A stretch of DNA of 64,000 bases from Anolis sagrei. Its lineage: Eukaryota; Chordata; Lepidosauria; Squamata; Anolidae. The notes below the pieces were generated by a model. It saw only the letters and a program-made list of their open reading frames with translations, made no database searches and was not told where the DNA came from. The DNA lies in contig NC_090026.1 of the NCBI RefSeq assembly GCF_037176765.1, positions 133,755,252-133,819,251 of the forward strand, read 5' to 3'. Positions 35,816 to 48,500 of this stretch are shown one piece after another. Position 1 is the first letter of the stretch, and each line of letters opens with the position of its first letter. The position numbers were made by a program, and so were the translations under genes.

Positions 35816-36496
35816 ATCTTGGAGTCCTCGTGGACAACAGGTTAAACATGAGCCAACAATGTGATGTGGCGGCAAAAAAAGCCAATGGGATTTTGGCCTG
35901 CATCAATAGGAGCATAGTGTCTAGATCTAAGGAAGTAATGCTACCCCTCTATTCTGCTTTGGTTAGACCACATCTGGAATATTGTGTCCAATTCTGGGCA
36001 CCACAATTCAAGAGAGATATTGACAAGCTGGAGAGTGTCCAGAGGAGGGCGACTAAAATGATCAAGGGTCTGGAGAACAAGCCCTATGAGGAGCGGCTTA
36101 GGGAACTGGGCATGTTTAGCCTGAAGAAGAGAAGGCTGAGAGGAGATATGATAGCCATGTATAAATATGTGAGAGGAAGCCACAGGGAGGAGGGAGCTAG
36201 CTTGTTTTCTGCTTCCTTGGAGACTAGGACACGGAACAATGGCTTCAAACTACAAGAAAGGAGATTCCATCTGAACATTAGGAAGAACTTCCTGACTGTG
36301 AGAGCCGTTCAGCAGTGGAACTCTCTGCCCCGGAGTGTGGTGGAGGCTCCTTCTTTGGAAGCTTTTAAACAGAGGCTGGATGGCCATCTGTCAGGGGTGA
36401 TTTGAATGCAATATTCCTGCTTCTTGGCAGGGGGTTGGACTGGATGGCCCATGAGGTCTCTTCCAACTCTTTGATTCTATGATTCTATGATTCTAC
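35814..36496 (+). mobile_element. CR1 LINE 3' part (copy 3), best preserved
   Basis: Frame 35830-36405 is open for 191 codons: [78 protein letters not shown] and [13 protein letters not shown], then stop. The 3' UTR ends in ATTCTATG repeats at 36472-36496. 5'-truncated at GATCTTGGAGTCC. Confidence 0.94.
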
Positions 36497-36815
36497 AGTT
36501 CTATATAAGCAGGTGTGCCTGTAGCTTAGTAGCTGTCGTCTGAGGTAAACCTCAGTGGGAGAAAGTTCTCAATCTGTGTGAAGGCCTCACAGTGTGAGGA
36601 AGGCATGATGGGGTTGGACTGGATGGCCCACCAAGTCTCTTCAAACTCTAGGATTCTATGAAAAGCTGTAGCTTAATAGCTTAGTAGCTGTCAGTCTGAG
36701 GTAAACCTCAGTGGGAGAAAGTTCTCAATCTGTGTGAAGGCCTCACAGTGTGAGGTAGGTGTTATGGAGTTGGACTGGGTGGCCCACCAGGTCTCTTCCA
36801 ACTCTAGGATTACAT
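36497..36815 (+). repeat. ~173-bp satellite, continuation of block 2
   Basis: Two more core + CR1-end monomers after CR1 copy 3. Confidence 0.88.
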
Positions 36816-37079
36816 GAATGAGCCCATTCATCTTGAAGTTTACCCTCGCCACCCCCTTCTTAGTACCACCCATTTCCCCAGGCAAAAAGACCCCATCCGA
36901 TCCCTCCCGACAGACGTCCACGCAGCCTCTGCTTCCAAACCTGCAAGGAAGGAGATTCCAGTAGACTCAGTCCCGGGAAGTAGTAAATTCCTTCCTTTTC
37001 CCAAAGTTTCCACCCACGGCTCCATTGAGTCTGTCCTCCCAAATGACATACATCCCTCCCTGTTGACGTTCCTGTAGGG

Positions 37080-37267
37080 CAGGTGTGGTCAAACTTGGTC
37101 TCTGCAGGTGTTTTGGACTTCAACTCCCACCATTCCTGGCCTCAGGCCCCTTCCTTTCCCCCCTCAGCCGCTTAAGCGGCTGAGGGGGGAAAGGAAAGGG
37201 CCTGAGGCCAGGAATGGTGGGAGTTGAAGTGCAAAACACCTGCAGAGACAACATTTGCGCATACCTG
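37080..37267. mobile_element. Foldback hAT-like MITE
   Basis: Near-complete palindrome centred on CCGCTTAAGCGG (about 37169-37180) with arms over 75 bp. Ends CAGGTGTGGTCAAACTTGG / inverse of CAACATTTGCGCATACCTG. Eight-base flanks match only 5 of 8. Confidence 0.8.
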
Positions 37268-37639
37268 CTTCAGGCCTAGCTTTAACGAAGCCGTGCTCCT
37301 GCCAATTGCACTCCTTCCAGACTGATTTAATGTCCTCACTCACTTAAGGAAACTATTTACATCCGCCCTGACCGATATCGTCGGATCTCCGTTGGCATGC
37401 CAGGACACCCTATCCATCAATCTGGACAATGGGAAACAATTCAAAAAGTGTTGCTAAACAATTTTGGCAAGGTGAGCGCCGCACGATCGGTTGGGACTGC
37501 CTCAAACCGTCTCCAACTGCGGCCCAAAGTGCAGATTTGGCAGAACCCGTTGGGCCCAAATATTTTGGATTTCCCAAAGTCTTGAAGGAAAGGGGAAGGG
37601 GCTTCTGATGGCCGGGGGCCACAACAGGGAAGGCCTGCT

Positions 37640-38030
37640 CCCATCTTTATTTATTTATCGTATCAGAAGTAAACAATGGGCACTGTTGTAATGTATTTTT
37701 TTAAAAAACACATACACAAAGTTTGCAAACTTAGCATTCTATTAAATATCCTCTGGTGTTGCATTGTGCATGTGGCCAGGCTCAGGCTGCATTGTAGTCA
37801 GTGGTCTGTGGTTTGCTCTTCCCCGCACTCGCATGTTGTGGACTCCACTTTGTGACCCTATTTCTTCAAGTTGGCTCTGCATCTCTGTGGTGCCAGTGCA
37901 TAGTCTTTTCAGCACTTTCACAGTCGCCCAGGAGAGATGTTTTTTATCTGGTCTAAGCCATGGCTTCCTGGTTTTAGCCTGCCACTTTTGGACTCTTGCT
38001 TGCTTTGATACAAAACAGTATAAATAAACA
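37640..38030. other. Unassigned repeat-like stretch
   Basis: Starts TTTATTTATCGTATCAGAAG, like a SINE tail on the minus strand, then about 350 bp of unfamiliar sequence ending TTGATACAAAACAG. No coding signature. Confidence 0.35.
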
Positions 38031-38049
38031 CACCAACTACAATCCTAAG

Positions 38050-38880
38050 CTACAGCACACCTGCTTATATAGAGCTGCAGCTTTGTATAGAATCCTAGAG
38101 TTGGAACAGACCATCCAGTCCTACCCCATAATGCCTACCTCACACTGTGAGGTCAGACTGAGACCTTTCTCCCACTGAGGTTTACCTCAGACTGATAGCT
38201 ACTAAGCTACAGCACACCTGCTTATAAAGAACTGCAGCTTTTCATAGAATCCGAGAGTTGGAAGAGACCTGATGGGCCATCCAGTCTAACCCCATAATGC
38301 CCACCTCACATTGTGAGGCCTCCTCAGAAACTGAGACCTTTCCCCCACTGAGATTTACCTCAGACTGACAGCTACTAAGTTACAGGCACACCTGCTTATA
38401 TAGAACTGCTACTTTTCATAGAATCTTAGAGTGGCTCATTCAGTCCAACCTCATAATGCCTACCTCACATTGTGAGGCCTTCTCACAGACTGAGGCCTTT
38501 CTCCCACTGAGGTTTGCCTCAGACTGAGAGCTACTAAGCTAGAGACACACCTGCTTATGTAGAACTGCAGCTTTGTATAGAATCCTAGAAGAGTTGGAAG
38601 AGACCTGGTGGGCAATCCAATCCAACCCCATAATGCCTTCCTCACACTGTGAGGCCTTCTCACAGACTGAGAACTTTCTCCCACTGAGGTTTACCTCAGA
38701 CTGACAGCTACTAAGCTACAGGCACACCTGCTTATATAGAACTGAGTTGGAAGAGAGCTGGGGGGCCATCCAGTCCAACCCCTTAATGCCTACCTCACAC
38801 TGTGAGGCCTTCTCACAGATTGAGACCTTTCTCCCACTGAGGTTTACCTCAGACTGGCAGCTTTTCATAGAATCCTCGAG
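38050..38880 (-). repeat. ~173-bp satellite, block 3, minus orientation
   Basis: About five monomers, inverse of block 2: ACCTGCTTATATAGAACTGC, CTGAGGTTTACCTCAG, CACACTGTGAGGCCTTCTCA. Confidence 0.9.
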
Positions 38881-39075
38881 TTGGAAGAGACCTGGTGGGC
38901 CATCCTGTCCAACCTCATTCTGCCAAGAAGCAGGAAAATCATATTCAAATCACCCCCGACAGATGGCCACCCAGCCTCTGCTTCACAACCTCCAAAGAAG
39001 GAGCCTCCCTCACACTCTGGGGCAGAGAGTTCCACTGTTGAACAGCTCTCACAGTCAGGAAGTTCTTCCTAATGT
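38876..39075 (-). mobile_element. CR1 3' end fragment, minus strand
   Basis: GAGTTGGAAGAGACCTGGTG, CCGACAGATGGCCACCCAGC and AGGAAGTTCTTCCTAATGT are the minus-strand CR1 3' end. Confidence 0.85.
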
Positions 39076-39209
39076 GTTGTTCTTATGATGCTCGATTGGG
39101 GTCTTGGGGTTCCTCTATCAATCTGGGAAGGGAAGGAGGGAAGGGTTAGGAAGCAGCTTCCCTTTTCCTGCTGCAATTCCCGATGTTTACATACATGACA
39201 CACACTTAC

Positions 39210-39464
39210 CCCCGCCCTCCCCTCCTTTGGCGGTCGGCCTGGCACCAGCGTTGGCTTCTTTCTGGCCTTGAGGGAAGACGCACTTTTAATTAAAGGCTTG
39301 GAAAGGACCGTCTTGGCTTTAACTCTTTGGGCATTTCGGAGCTCTTCTGAGTCACCTGAATTATTGAACAAGCTTTTATCTTCTGTCTCGTATTTATGGG
39401 CTGCAAGTTGGAATAGTTTGAATCGATTCATCTCTTTGTCACTCTGAGATCGGGCATGGTTGTT
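39210..39464 (-). CDS. Unrecognised open frame with consensus splice donor
   Basis: Minus-strand frame HARSQSDKEMNRFKLFQLAA then HKYETEDKSLFNN...GRPPKEGRAG is open for about 85 codons. It ends at a strong donor (GTAAGTG read from 39209). The composition is ordinary protein-like, unlike the surrounding arrays, and it sits between CR1 and hAT elements. I do not recognise the family. It could be an exon of an unannotated gene, a processed fragment, or transposon-derived. No acceptor was located with confidence. Confidence 0.3.
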
Positions 39465-39574
39465 GTGTTGTGTCCTTCTGGATCAGGGCCAGTGGGCAGC
39501 CCACCTTTTCTCCGGCCACTGGCCAGAGTTGCGCCGGGCAAACATTTGTACTTGGAGGGCCTTTTGCTTTATGG

Positions 39575-41884
39575 CAGCGTTTCACAACCTGGGGGTCAAG
39601 ACCCCTGGGTAGGTTGCAAGGAGGTGTCACAAGGGTCACCAAAGACTATCAGAAAACAGTATTTTCTGTTGGTTACGGCGCTCCATGCGGTCATGCTGGC
39701 CACATGGCCTTGGAGGTGTCTATGGACAACGCTGGCTCTTCGGCTTAGAAATGGAGATGAGCACCAGAGTCCCAGAGTCAGACATGACTGGACTTAATGT
39801 CAGGGGACAACCTTTACCTTTTACGGGGCTTCTGTGTGCCAAGGTAAAGGTAAAGGTTGTCCCCTGACATTAAGTCCAGTCATGTCTGACTCTGGGGTGT
39901 GGTGCTCATCTCCATTTCTAAGCCGAAGAGTGTGCCAAGTTTGGCCCAATTCTCTCGTTGGTGGGGTTCAGATTGTAGGTGAACTATAAATCCCAGCTAC
40001 TACAACTCCCAAATGTCAAGGTCTCTTTTCCCCAAAATCCACCAGTGTTCACATTTGGGCATATGGAGTATTTGTGTCATTTGGTCCAGATCCATCATGT
40101 TTGAGTCTGGATCTAGGTGAACTACAACTCCAAAACTCAAGGCCAATGCCCACCAAATCCTTTCATTATTTTGTGTTGGCCATAGGAGTTCTGTGTGGGA
40201 AGTTTGGTCCAATTCTATCATTGGTGGGGTTCAGGTTGCTCTTTGATTGTGGGTGAACTATAAATCCCAGCAACTACAACTCCCAAATGTCAAGGTCTCT
40301 TTTCCCCAAAATCCATCAGTGTTCACATTTGAGCATATGGAGTATTTGTGTCATTTGGTCCAGATCTATCATATTTGAGTCTGGATGTAGGTGAACTACA
40401 ACTCCAAAACTCAAGGCCAATGCCCACCAAATCCTTTCATTATTTTGTGTTGGCCATAGGAGTTCTGTGTGGGAAGTTTGGTCCAATTCTATCATTGGTG
40501 GGGTTCAGGTTGCTCTTTGATTGTGGGTGAACTATAAATCCCAGCTACTACAACTCCCAAATGTCAAGGTCTCTTTTCCCCAAAATCCATCAGTGTTCAC
40601 ATTTGAGCATATGGAGTATTTGTGTCATTTGGTCCAGATCTATCATATTTGAGTCTGGATGTAGGTGAACTACAACTCCAAAACTCAAGGCCAATGCCCA
40701 CCAAATCCTTTCATTATTTTGTGTTGGCCATAGGAGTTCTGTGTGGGAAGTTTGGTCCAATTCTATCATTGGTGGGGTTCAGGTTGCTCTTTGATTGTGG
40801 GTGAACTATAAATCCCAGCAACTACAACTCCCAAATGTCAAGGTCTCTTTTCCCCAAAATCCATCAGTGTTCACATTTGAGCATATGGAGTATTTGTGTC
40901 ATTTGGTCCAGATCTATCATATTTGAGTCTGGATGTAGGTGAACTACAACTCCAAAACTCAAGGCCAATGCCCACCAAATCCTTTCATTATTTTGTGTTG
41001 GCCATAGGAGTTCTGTGTGGGAAGTTTGGTCCAATTCTATCATTGGTGGGGTTCAGGTTGCTCTTTGATTGTGGGTGAACTATAAATCCCAGCAACTACA
41101 ACTCCCAAATGTCAAGGTCTATTTTCCCCAAACTCCATATATGTTAGTATTTGGGCGTATTGAGTATTTGTGCCAAGTTTGGTCCAGATCCATCATTGTT
41201 TGAGTCCACAGTGCTCTCTGGATGTAGGTGAAGTACAACTCCAAAACTCAAGGTCAATGCCCACTAAACCCTTCCAGTATTTTCTGTTGGTCATGGGAGT
41301 TCTGTGTACCAAGTTTGGCCCAATTCTCTTGTTGGTGGGGTTCAGATTGTAGGTGAACTATGAATCCCAGCAACTACAACTCCCAAATGTCAAGGTCTAT
41401 TTTCCCCAAACTCCACCAGTGTTCACATTTGGGCGTATTGAGTATTTGTGCCAAGTTTGGTCCAGAGCCAACATTGTTTGAGTCCACAGTGCTCTCTGGA
41501 TGTAGGTGAACTACAACTCCCAACCTCAAAATCAATGCTCACCAAATCCTTCCAGTATTTTCTGTTGGTCATGGGAGTTCTGTGTGCCAAGTTTGGTTCA
41601 ATTCCATTGTTGGTGGAGGTCAGAATGCTCTTTATTTGTAGGAGAACTATAAATCCCAGCAACTACAACTCTGAAATATCAAGGTTTATTTTCCCTAAAC
41701 TCCACCAGTGTTCACATTTGGGCATATTGAGTATTCTTGTAGAGTTTGGTCCAGATCCATCATTGTTTGAGTACACTGTGCTCTCTGGATGTAGGTGAAC
41801 TACAACTCCTAAACTCAAGGTCAATGCCCACCAAACCCTTCCAGTATTTTCTGGTGGCGGCATTAGGAAGGTTGGGAAACACTA
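39575..41884 (+). mobile_element. Near-complete non-autonomous hAT (SPIN/hAT-HT-like) with expanded interior
   Basis: Left end CAGCGTTTCACAACC, right end GGTTGGGAAACACTA (inverse match 12 of 15). Flanking octamers CTTTATGG (39567) and CCTTATGG (41885) agree in 7 of 8, the hAT duplication length. The first ~100 bp resemble SPIN/hAT-HT ends. The interior is a tandem array: four 274-bp units (landmarks 40074, 40348, 40622, 40896) and two ~276-bp diverged units. No transposase frame. Interrupted at 39677-39930 by an inverted pair of SINE-like repeats. Confidence 0.88.
39677..39930. mobile_element. Inverted pair of SINE/BovB-like repeats nested in the hAT
   Basis: Left copy reads GGCTCTTCGGCTTAGAAATG to TGTCAGGGGACAACCTTTACC. 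The right copy is its inverse, AAAGGTTGTCCCCTGACATT to TTCTAAGCCGAAGAG. Arms ~110 bp around a ~25-bp spacer (ACGGGGCTTCTGTGTGCC). Confidence 0.8.
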
Positions 41885-42404
41885 CCTTATGGGCTTTGGC
41901 GTGGCCGTGTTGTGAGGTCCAGCACTTGGAGACTGGCCTGAACTTCGGTGTGGGGAGAGCCAGTGGAGCGTGCCGCTCTTTGGCCGGAACCGATTTCCTC
42001 CTGCCGGCCGGCACTTGCCCGCAAAGACCGTTTGGGCAATCGCTGCCTCTCCCGTTGGCCGGGCAGCGGTCAGTCTGAGAGATGGTGGCCAAAGATTGCC
42101 CATAACAATGACCCCAGTGTGTGCATGCATGCATGTTCTCAAGGACTTGTGCAACCCTAGATTTGGCCATATATAAGGCAGTTCTCTTGGGTCCCAGAAG
42201 GACCTTTTCTCCCACTTCCTGTTTACTTCCTGTTTACTTCCTGGTTGAACAGAGGTCTCTCCTGGGCCCAGAATAGCCCCCCCCCCCAAAGTGGAATATG
42301 CAAATGCGGAATTGGGAGGGCGGGGCTTGTGCCCAGGGGAAAATGCATCCCCCCCCCCCCCATTTCTGTCCAGTGGAAACAGTGGGATATAAATAATAGA
42401 TAAT
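41885..42404. other. Unassigned stretch between hAT and CR1-tail array
   Basis: Mixed sequence with a (GCAT)n run near 42121 and C runs at 42281 and 42350. No gene or repeat family recognised. Confidence 0.5.
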
Positions 42405-44263
42405 AACGTATTCCAAGGTCCAGCAACCTGGCATTGAATGGGAATGGCCATGCAGTCCATCCCCCTTCTGCCATGGAGGAAGGCACCATCTAATCCCTCC
42501 CAACAGATGGCCATCCAGTCTCTTGCTTCACAACCCCCAGAGAAGGAAATAGGTAAATAGGTAGAAAGATGGATGGATGGGTAGATAGGTAGATAGGTAG
42601 GTAGAATGCTAGAGGTTGGAGGGACCCCTAAAGGTAATGCAGTCCATCTCCCTTCTGCCATGGAGGAAGGCACCACCCAATCCCTCCCAACAGATGGCCA
42701 TCCAGCCTCTGCTTCACAAGCTCCAGAGAAGGAGATAGGTAGGTAGGTAGGTAGGTAGGTAGGTAGAGTTTGGATGGACCACCAAAGGTCATGCAGTCCA
42801 TCTCCCTTCTGCTGTGGAGCAAGGCACTACCCAATCCCTCCCAAGAGATGGACATCCAGCCTCTGCTTCAGAACCTCCAGAGAAGGAGATAGGTAGGTAG
42901 GTAGGTAGGTAGGTAGGTAGGTAGAGTTTGGATGGACCACCAAAGGTCATGCAGTCCATCCCCCTTCTGCCATGGAGGAAGGCACCATCTAATCCCTCCC
43001 AACAGATGGCCATCCAGCCTCTTGCTTCACAACCCCCAGAGAAGGAAATAGGTAGAAAGATGGATGGATGGGTAGATAGGTAGATCGGTAGGTAGGATGC
43101 TAGAGTTTGGAGGGACCCCCAAAGGTCATGCAGTCCATCTCCCTTCTGCCATGGAGGAAGGCACCACCCAATCCCTCCCAACAGATGGCCATCCAGCCTC
43201 TGCTTCACAAGCTCCAGAGAAGGAGATAGGTAGGTAGGTAGGTAGGTAGGTAGGTAGAGTTTGGATGGACCACCAAAGGTCATGCAGTCCATCTCCCTTC
43301 TGCTGTGGAGCAAGGCACTACCCAATCCCTCCCAACAGATGGACATCCAGCCTCTGCTTCAGAACCTCCTGAGAAGGAGATAGGTAGGTAGGTAGGTAGG
43401 TAGATAGGTAGATAGGTAGATAGGTAGATAGATAGAATGCTAGAGTTTGGAGGAACCACCAAAGGTCATGCAGCCAAACTCACTTCTGCTATGGATCAAG
43501 GCACCACCCAATCTCTCCCAACAGATGGTCATCCAGTCTCTGCTTCACAACCTCCAGAGAAGGAGATAGGAAGGTAGGTAGGTAGGTAGGTAGATAGATA
43601 GATATTGGAGGGACCACCAAAGGTCATGCAGTCCATCTCCCTTCTGCCATGAAGGAAAACACCATCCAATCCCTCCCAATAGATGGCCAACCGGCCTCTT
43701 CTTCACAATCTCCAGAGAAGGTTGATAGGAAGGTAGGTAGATAGATAGGTAGGTAGGTAGGCAGAATGCTTGTGTTTGGAGGGACCACCAAAGGTGATGC
43801 AGTCCATCTCCCTTCTGCTATGGAGCAAGGCACCATCCAATCCATCCCAACAGATGGCCATCCAGCCTCTGCTTCACAAGCTCCAGAGAAGGAGATAGGT
43901 AGGTAGGTAGGTAGGTAGGTAGGTAGGTAGAGTTTGGATGGACCACCAAAGGTCATGCAGTCCATCTCCCTTCTGCTGTGGAGCAAGGCACTACCCAATC
44001 CCTCCCAAGAGATGGACATCCAGCCTCTGCTTCAGAACCTCCAGAGAAGGAGATAGGTAGGTAGGTAGGTAGGTAGGTAGGTAGGTAGATAGATAGATAG
44101 ATAGAATGCTAGAGTTTGGAGGAACCACCAAAGGTCATGCAGCCAAACTCCCTTCTGCTATGGATCAAGGCACCACCCAATCTCTCCCAACAGATGGTCA
44201 TCCAGTCTCTGCTTCACAACCTCCAGAGAAGGAGATAGGAAGGTAGGTAGGTAGGTAGGTAGG

Positions 44264-44301
<38 letters not shown>

Positions 44302-44965
44302 CTGGAGGGACCACCAAAGGTCATGCAGTCCATCTCCCTTCTGCCATGAAGGAAAACACCATCCAATCCCTCCCAATAGATGGCCAACCGGCCTCTTCTT
44401 CAGAATCTCCAGAGAGGGTTGATAGGAAGGTAGGTAGGTAGGTAGGTAGGTAGGCAGAATGCTTGAGTTTGGAGGGACCACCAAAGGTGATGCAGTCCAT
44501 CTCCCTTCTGCTATGGAGCAAGGCACCATCCAATCCATCCCAACAGATGGACATCCAGTCTCTGCTTCAGAACCTCCAGAGGAGATAGGTAGGTAGGTAG
44601 GTAGACAGACAGACAGACAGACAGACAGATAGATTGACAGACAGACAGACAGAATGCTAGAGTTTGGATGGACCACCAAAGGTGATGCAGTCCATCTCCC
44701 TTCTGCTATGGAGCAAGGCACCATCCAATCCTTCCCAATAGATGGCTGTCCAGCTTCTGCTTCAGAACCTCCAGACAAAGAGAGAGTGAGAGAAAGATTC
44801 TTAGAGTTGGAGGAGACCCCCAAAGGTCATGCAGTCCAGCCCCCTTCTGCCATGAAGGAAGGCACCACCCAATCCCTCCCGACAGATGGCCATCCAGCCT
44901 CTGCTTCATAACCTCTAGAGAAGGAGACTCCACCAGATTCCAAGGCAGAAGCATATTCTACAAGC
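42405..44965 (-). repeat. Tandem array of ~15 CR1 3' tails separated by (GGTA/GATA)n
   Basis: Each unit holds CATGCAGTCCATCTCCCTTC, CCAACAGATGGCCATCCAGC and CCTCCAGAGAAGGAGATAGG, the minus-strand CR1 3' end. A microsatellite of TAGG, TAGA or CAGA repeats follows, and then the start of the next tail. Period about 155-190 bp, varying with microsatellite length. Confidence 0.93.
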
Positions 44966-45545
44966 AGATCTTCCTACTTCCAGGAAGTTCTTCCTAATGT
45001 TTAGGAGGGAGCGTAAGGACACGCTTGCGCCCGAGGGCTTTATCACATCAGCCCGTTATCTGGCAGCCATCGCATCCTTTAAGCAAACGGAAACATGCCG
45101 CCTGGGAATAATCTCCTTGGCTGCTTATCTCCAAGAGCGCTGCTGCGGCACTCCTGCTGCGTCTGCCTTGAGGCACGTTCCTGCTCTTGCGCCCCCGTTT
45201 GCCTTGCGCAGCGCATGCATGTGCCAGTGGGCCCATTTTGGTGCTCCTTGCAAGAGGAGGGCGCTGCCGCAACAGCCAAACACCGTGGCAGCACAATTGT
45301 GCAACGAGGGCAAAAACAAAACACCCTCATGTGATGAAAGTCCTGGAACAGCAGAAACGGAGCCGGCTCCCTCCTCAGCAGTGACATGGCCTCCTTCCAG
45401 ATCCCGAGCGTGGCTCCCATGCCCCTCCTCACCTGCCCTTCTGCGGTGACCTTGCAGTTTGGAGGCCGATTCCTGGATTTGGGGGCGGCTTTGCAAAGCC
45501 TTTGGATAGAGCAGCATCCAGACTGTGGTACACAGAGCTCCTATT
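44966..45545. other. Apparently unique stretch
   Basis: No repeat family seen apart from a CR1 remnant at the left edge (AGGAAGTTCTTCCTAATGTT). Open frames up to 150 codons exist on both strands without recognisable domains or clear splice signals. Confidence 0.45.
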
Positions 45546-45559
45546 CTGCTGCAACCCCA

Positions 45560-48500
45560 AAAACTGAGGCCTTTCTCCCACTGAGGTTTCCCTCAGACTG
45601 GGAGCTACTAAGTTACAGGCACACCTGCTTATATAGAATTGCAGCTTTTCATAGAATCCTAGAGTTGGAAGAGACCTGGTGGGCCATCCAGTCCAACCCC
45701 ATAATGCATTCCTCACACTGTGAGGCCTCTTCACAGACTGAGACTTTTCTCCCACTGAGGTTTACCTCAGACTGACAGCTACTAAGCTACAGGCACACCT
45801 GCTTATGTGGAACTGAGTTGGAAGAGACCTGGTGGGCCATCCAGTCCAACCCCATCCTTCTCACAGACTGAGACCTTTCTCCCGCTGAGGTTTACCTCAG
45901 ACCGACAGCTACTAAGCTACAGGCATACCTGCTTATATAGAACTGCAACTTTTCATAGAATCCTAGAAGAGTTGGAAAAGATCTGGTGGGCCATTCAGTC
46001 CAACCCCATAATGCCTTCCTCACACTGTGAGGCCTTCTCACAGAATGAGACCTTTCTCCCACTGAGGTTTACCTCATACTGACAGCTACTACGTTACAGG
46101 CACACCTGCTTATATAGAACTGCAGCTTTTCATAGAATCCTAGAAGAGTTGGAAGAGACCTGGTGGGCCATCCAGTCCAACCCCATAATGCCTACCGCAT
46201 ATTGTGAGGCCTTCTCACAGACTGAGACCTTTCTCTCACTGAGGTTTACCTCATACTGACAGCTACTAAGCTACAGTACTTCAGCTTTGTATAGAATCCT
46301 AGAGTTGGAAGAGATTTGGTGGACCATCCAGTCCAACCCCAGAATGCCTACCTCACATTGTGAGGCCTCCTCACAGACTGAGACCTTTCTCTCACTGAGG
46401 ATTACCTCAGACAACACCTACTAAGCTACAGTACTGCAGCTTTGTATAGAATCCTAGAGTTGGAAGAGACCTGGTGGGCCATCCAGTCCAACCCCATAAT
46501 GCCTACCTCACACTGTGAGGCCTTCTCACAGACTGAGACCTTTCTATCACTGAGGTTTTTCTCAGACTGACAGCTACTAAGGTATGGGCACACCTGCTTA
46601 TATAGAACTGAGTTGGAAGAAACCTGGTGGGCCATCCAGTCCAACCCCATAATGCCTACCTCACACTGTGAGGCCTTCTCACAGACTGAGACCTTTCTAT
46701 CACTGAGGTTTTTCTCAGACTGACAGCTACTAAGGTATGGGCACACCTGCTTATATAGAACGGAGTTGGCAGAGACCTGGTGGGTCATACAGTCCAACCC
46801 CTTAATGCCTACCTCACACAGTGAGGCCTTTTCACAAACTGAGACCTTTCTCCAACTGAGGTCTCCCTCAGACTTACAGCTACTAAGGTACAGGCACACC
46901 TGCTTATATAGAACTGAGTTGGAAGAGACCTGGTGGGCGATCCAATCCAATCCCATAATGACTTCCTCACACTGTGAGACCTTCTCACAGGCTGAGACCT
47001 TTCTCCCACTGAGGTTTACCTCAGACCGACAGCTACTAAGCTACAGGCATACCTGCTTATATAGAACTGCAACTTTTCATAGAATCCTAGAAGAGTTGGA
47101 AAAGATCTGGTGGGCCATTCAGTCCAACCCCATAATGCCTTCCTCATACTGTGAGGCCTTCTCACAGAATGAGACCTTTCTCCCACTGAGGTTTACCTCA
47201 TACTGACAGCTACTACGTTACAGGCACACCTGCTTATATAGAACTGCAGCTTTTCATAGAATCCTAGAAGAGTTGGAAGAGACCTGGTGGGCCATCCAGT
47301 CCAACCCCATAATGCCTACCGCATATTGTGAGGCCTTCTCACAGACTGAGACCTTTCTCTCACTGAGGTTTACCTCAGACCGACAGCTACTAAGCTACAG
47401 TACTTCAGCTTTGTATAGAATCCTAGAGTTGGAAGAGATTTGGTGGACCATCCAGTCCAACCCCAGAATGCCTACCTCACATTGTGAGGCCTCCTCACAG
47501 ACTGAGACCTTTCTCTCACTGAGGATTACCTCAGACAACACCTACTAAGCTACAGTACTGCAGCTTTGTATAGAATCCTAGAGTTGGAAGAGACCTGGTG
47601 GGCCATCCAGTCCAACCCCATAATGCCTACCTCACACTGTGAGGCCTTCTCACAGACTGAGACCTTTCTATCACTGAGGTTTTTCTCAGACTGACAGCTA
47701 CTAAGGTATGGGCACACCTGCTTATATAGAACTGAGTTGGAAGAAACCTGGTGGGCCATCCAGTCCAACCCCATAATGCCTACCTCACACTGTGAGGCCT
47801 TCTCACAGACTGAGACCTTTCTATCACTGAGGTTTTTCTCAGACTGACAGCTACTAAGGTATGGGCACACCTGCTTATATAGAACGGAGTTGGCAGAGAC
47901 CTGGTGGGTCATACAGTCCAACCCCTTAATGCCTACCTCACACAGTGAGGCCTTTTCACAAACTGAGACCTTTCTCCAACTGAGGTCTCCCTCAGACTTA
48001 CAGCTACTAAGGTACAGGCACACCTGCTTATATAGAACTGAGTTGGAAGAGACCTGGTGGGCGATCCAATCCAATCCCATAATGACTTCCTCACACTGTG
48101 AGACCTTCTCACAGGCTGAGACCTTTCTCCCACTGAGGTTTACCTCAGACCGACAGCTACGAAGGTACAGGCACACCTGTTTATATAGAACTGCAGCTTT
48201 GTATAGAATCCTAGAGTTGGAAGAGACCTGGTGGGCCATCCAGTGCAATCCCATAATGACTTCCTCACACTGTGAGGCCTTCTCACAGGCTGAGACCTTT
48301 CTCCCACTGAGGTTTACCTCAGACTGACAGCTACTAAGGTACAGGCACACCTGCTTATATAGAACTGCAACTTTTCATAGAATCCTAGAAGAGTTGGAAA
48401 AGATCTGGTGGGCCATTCAGTCCAACCCCATAATGCCTTCCTCATACTGTGAGGCCTTCTCACAGAATGAGACCTTTCTCCCACTGAGGTTTACCTCATA

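Noticed and set aside
44997-45517. Overlapping frames of 117-150 codons on both strands
   Set aside because: No family resemblance, no consistent splice sites; open frames on both strands suggest chance in GC-rich DNA.
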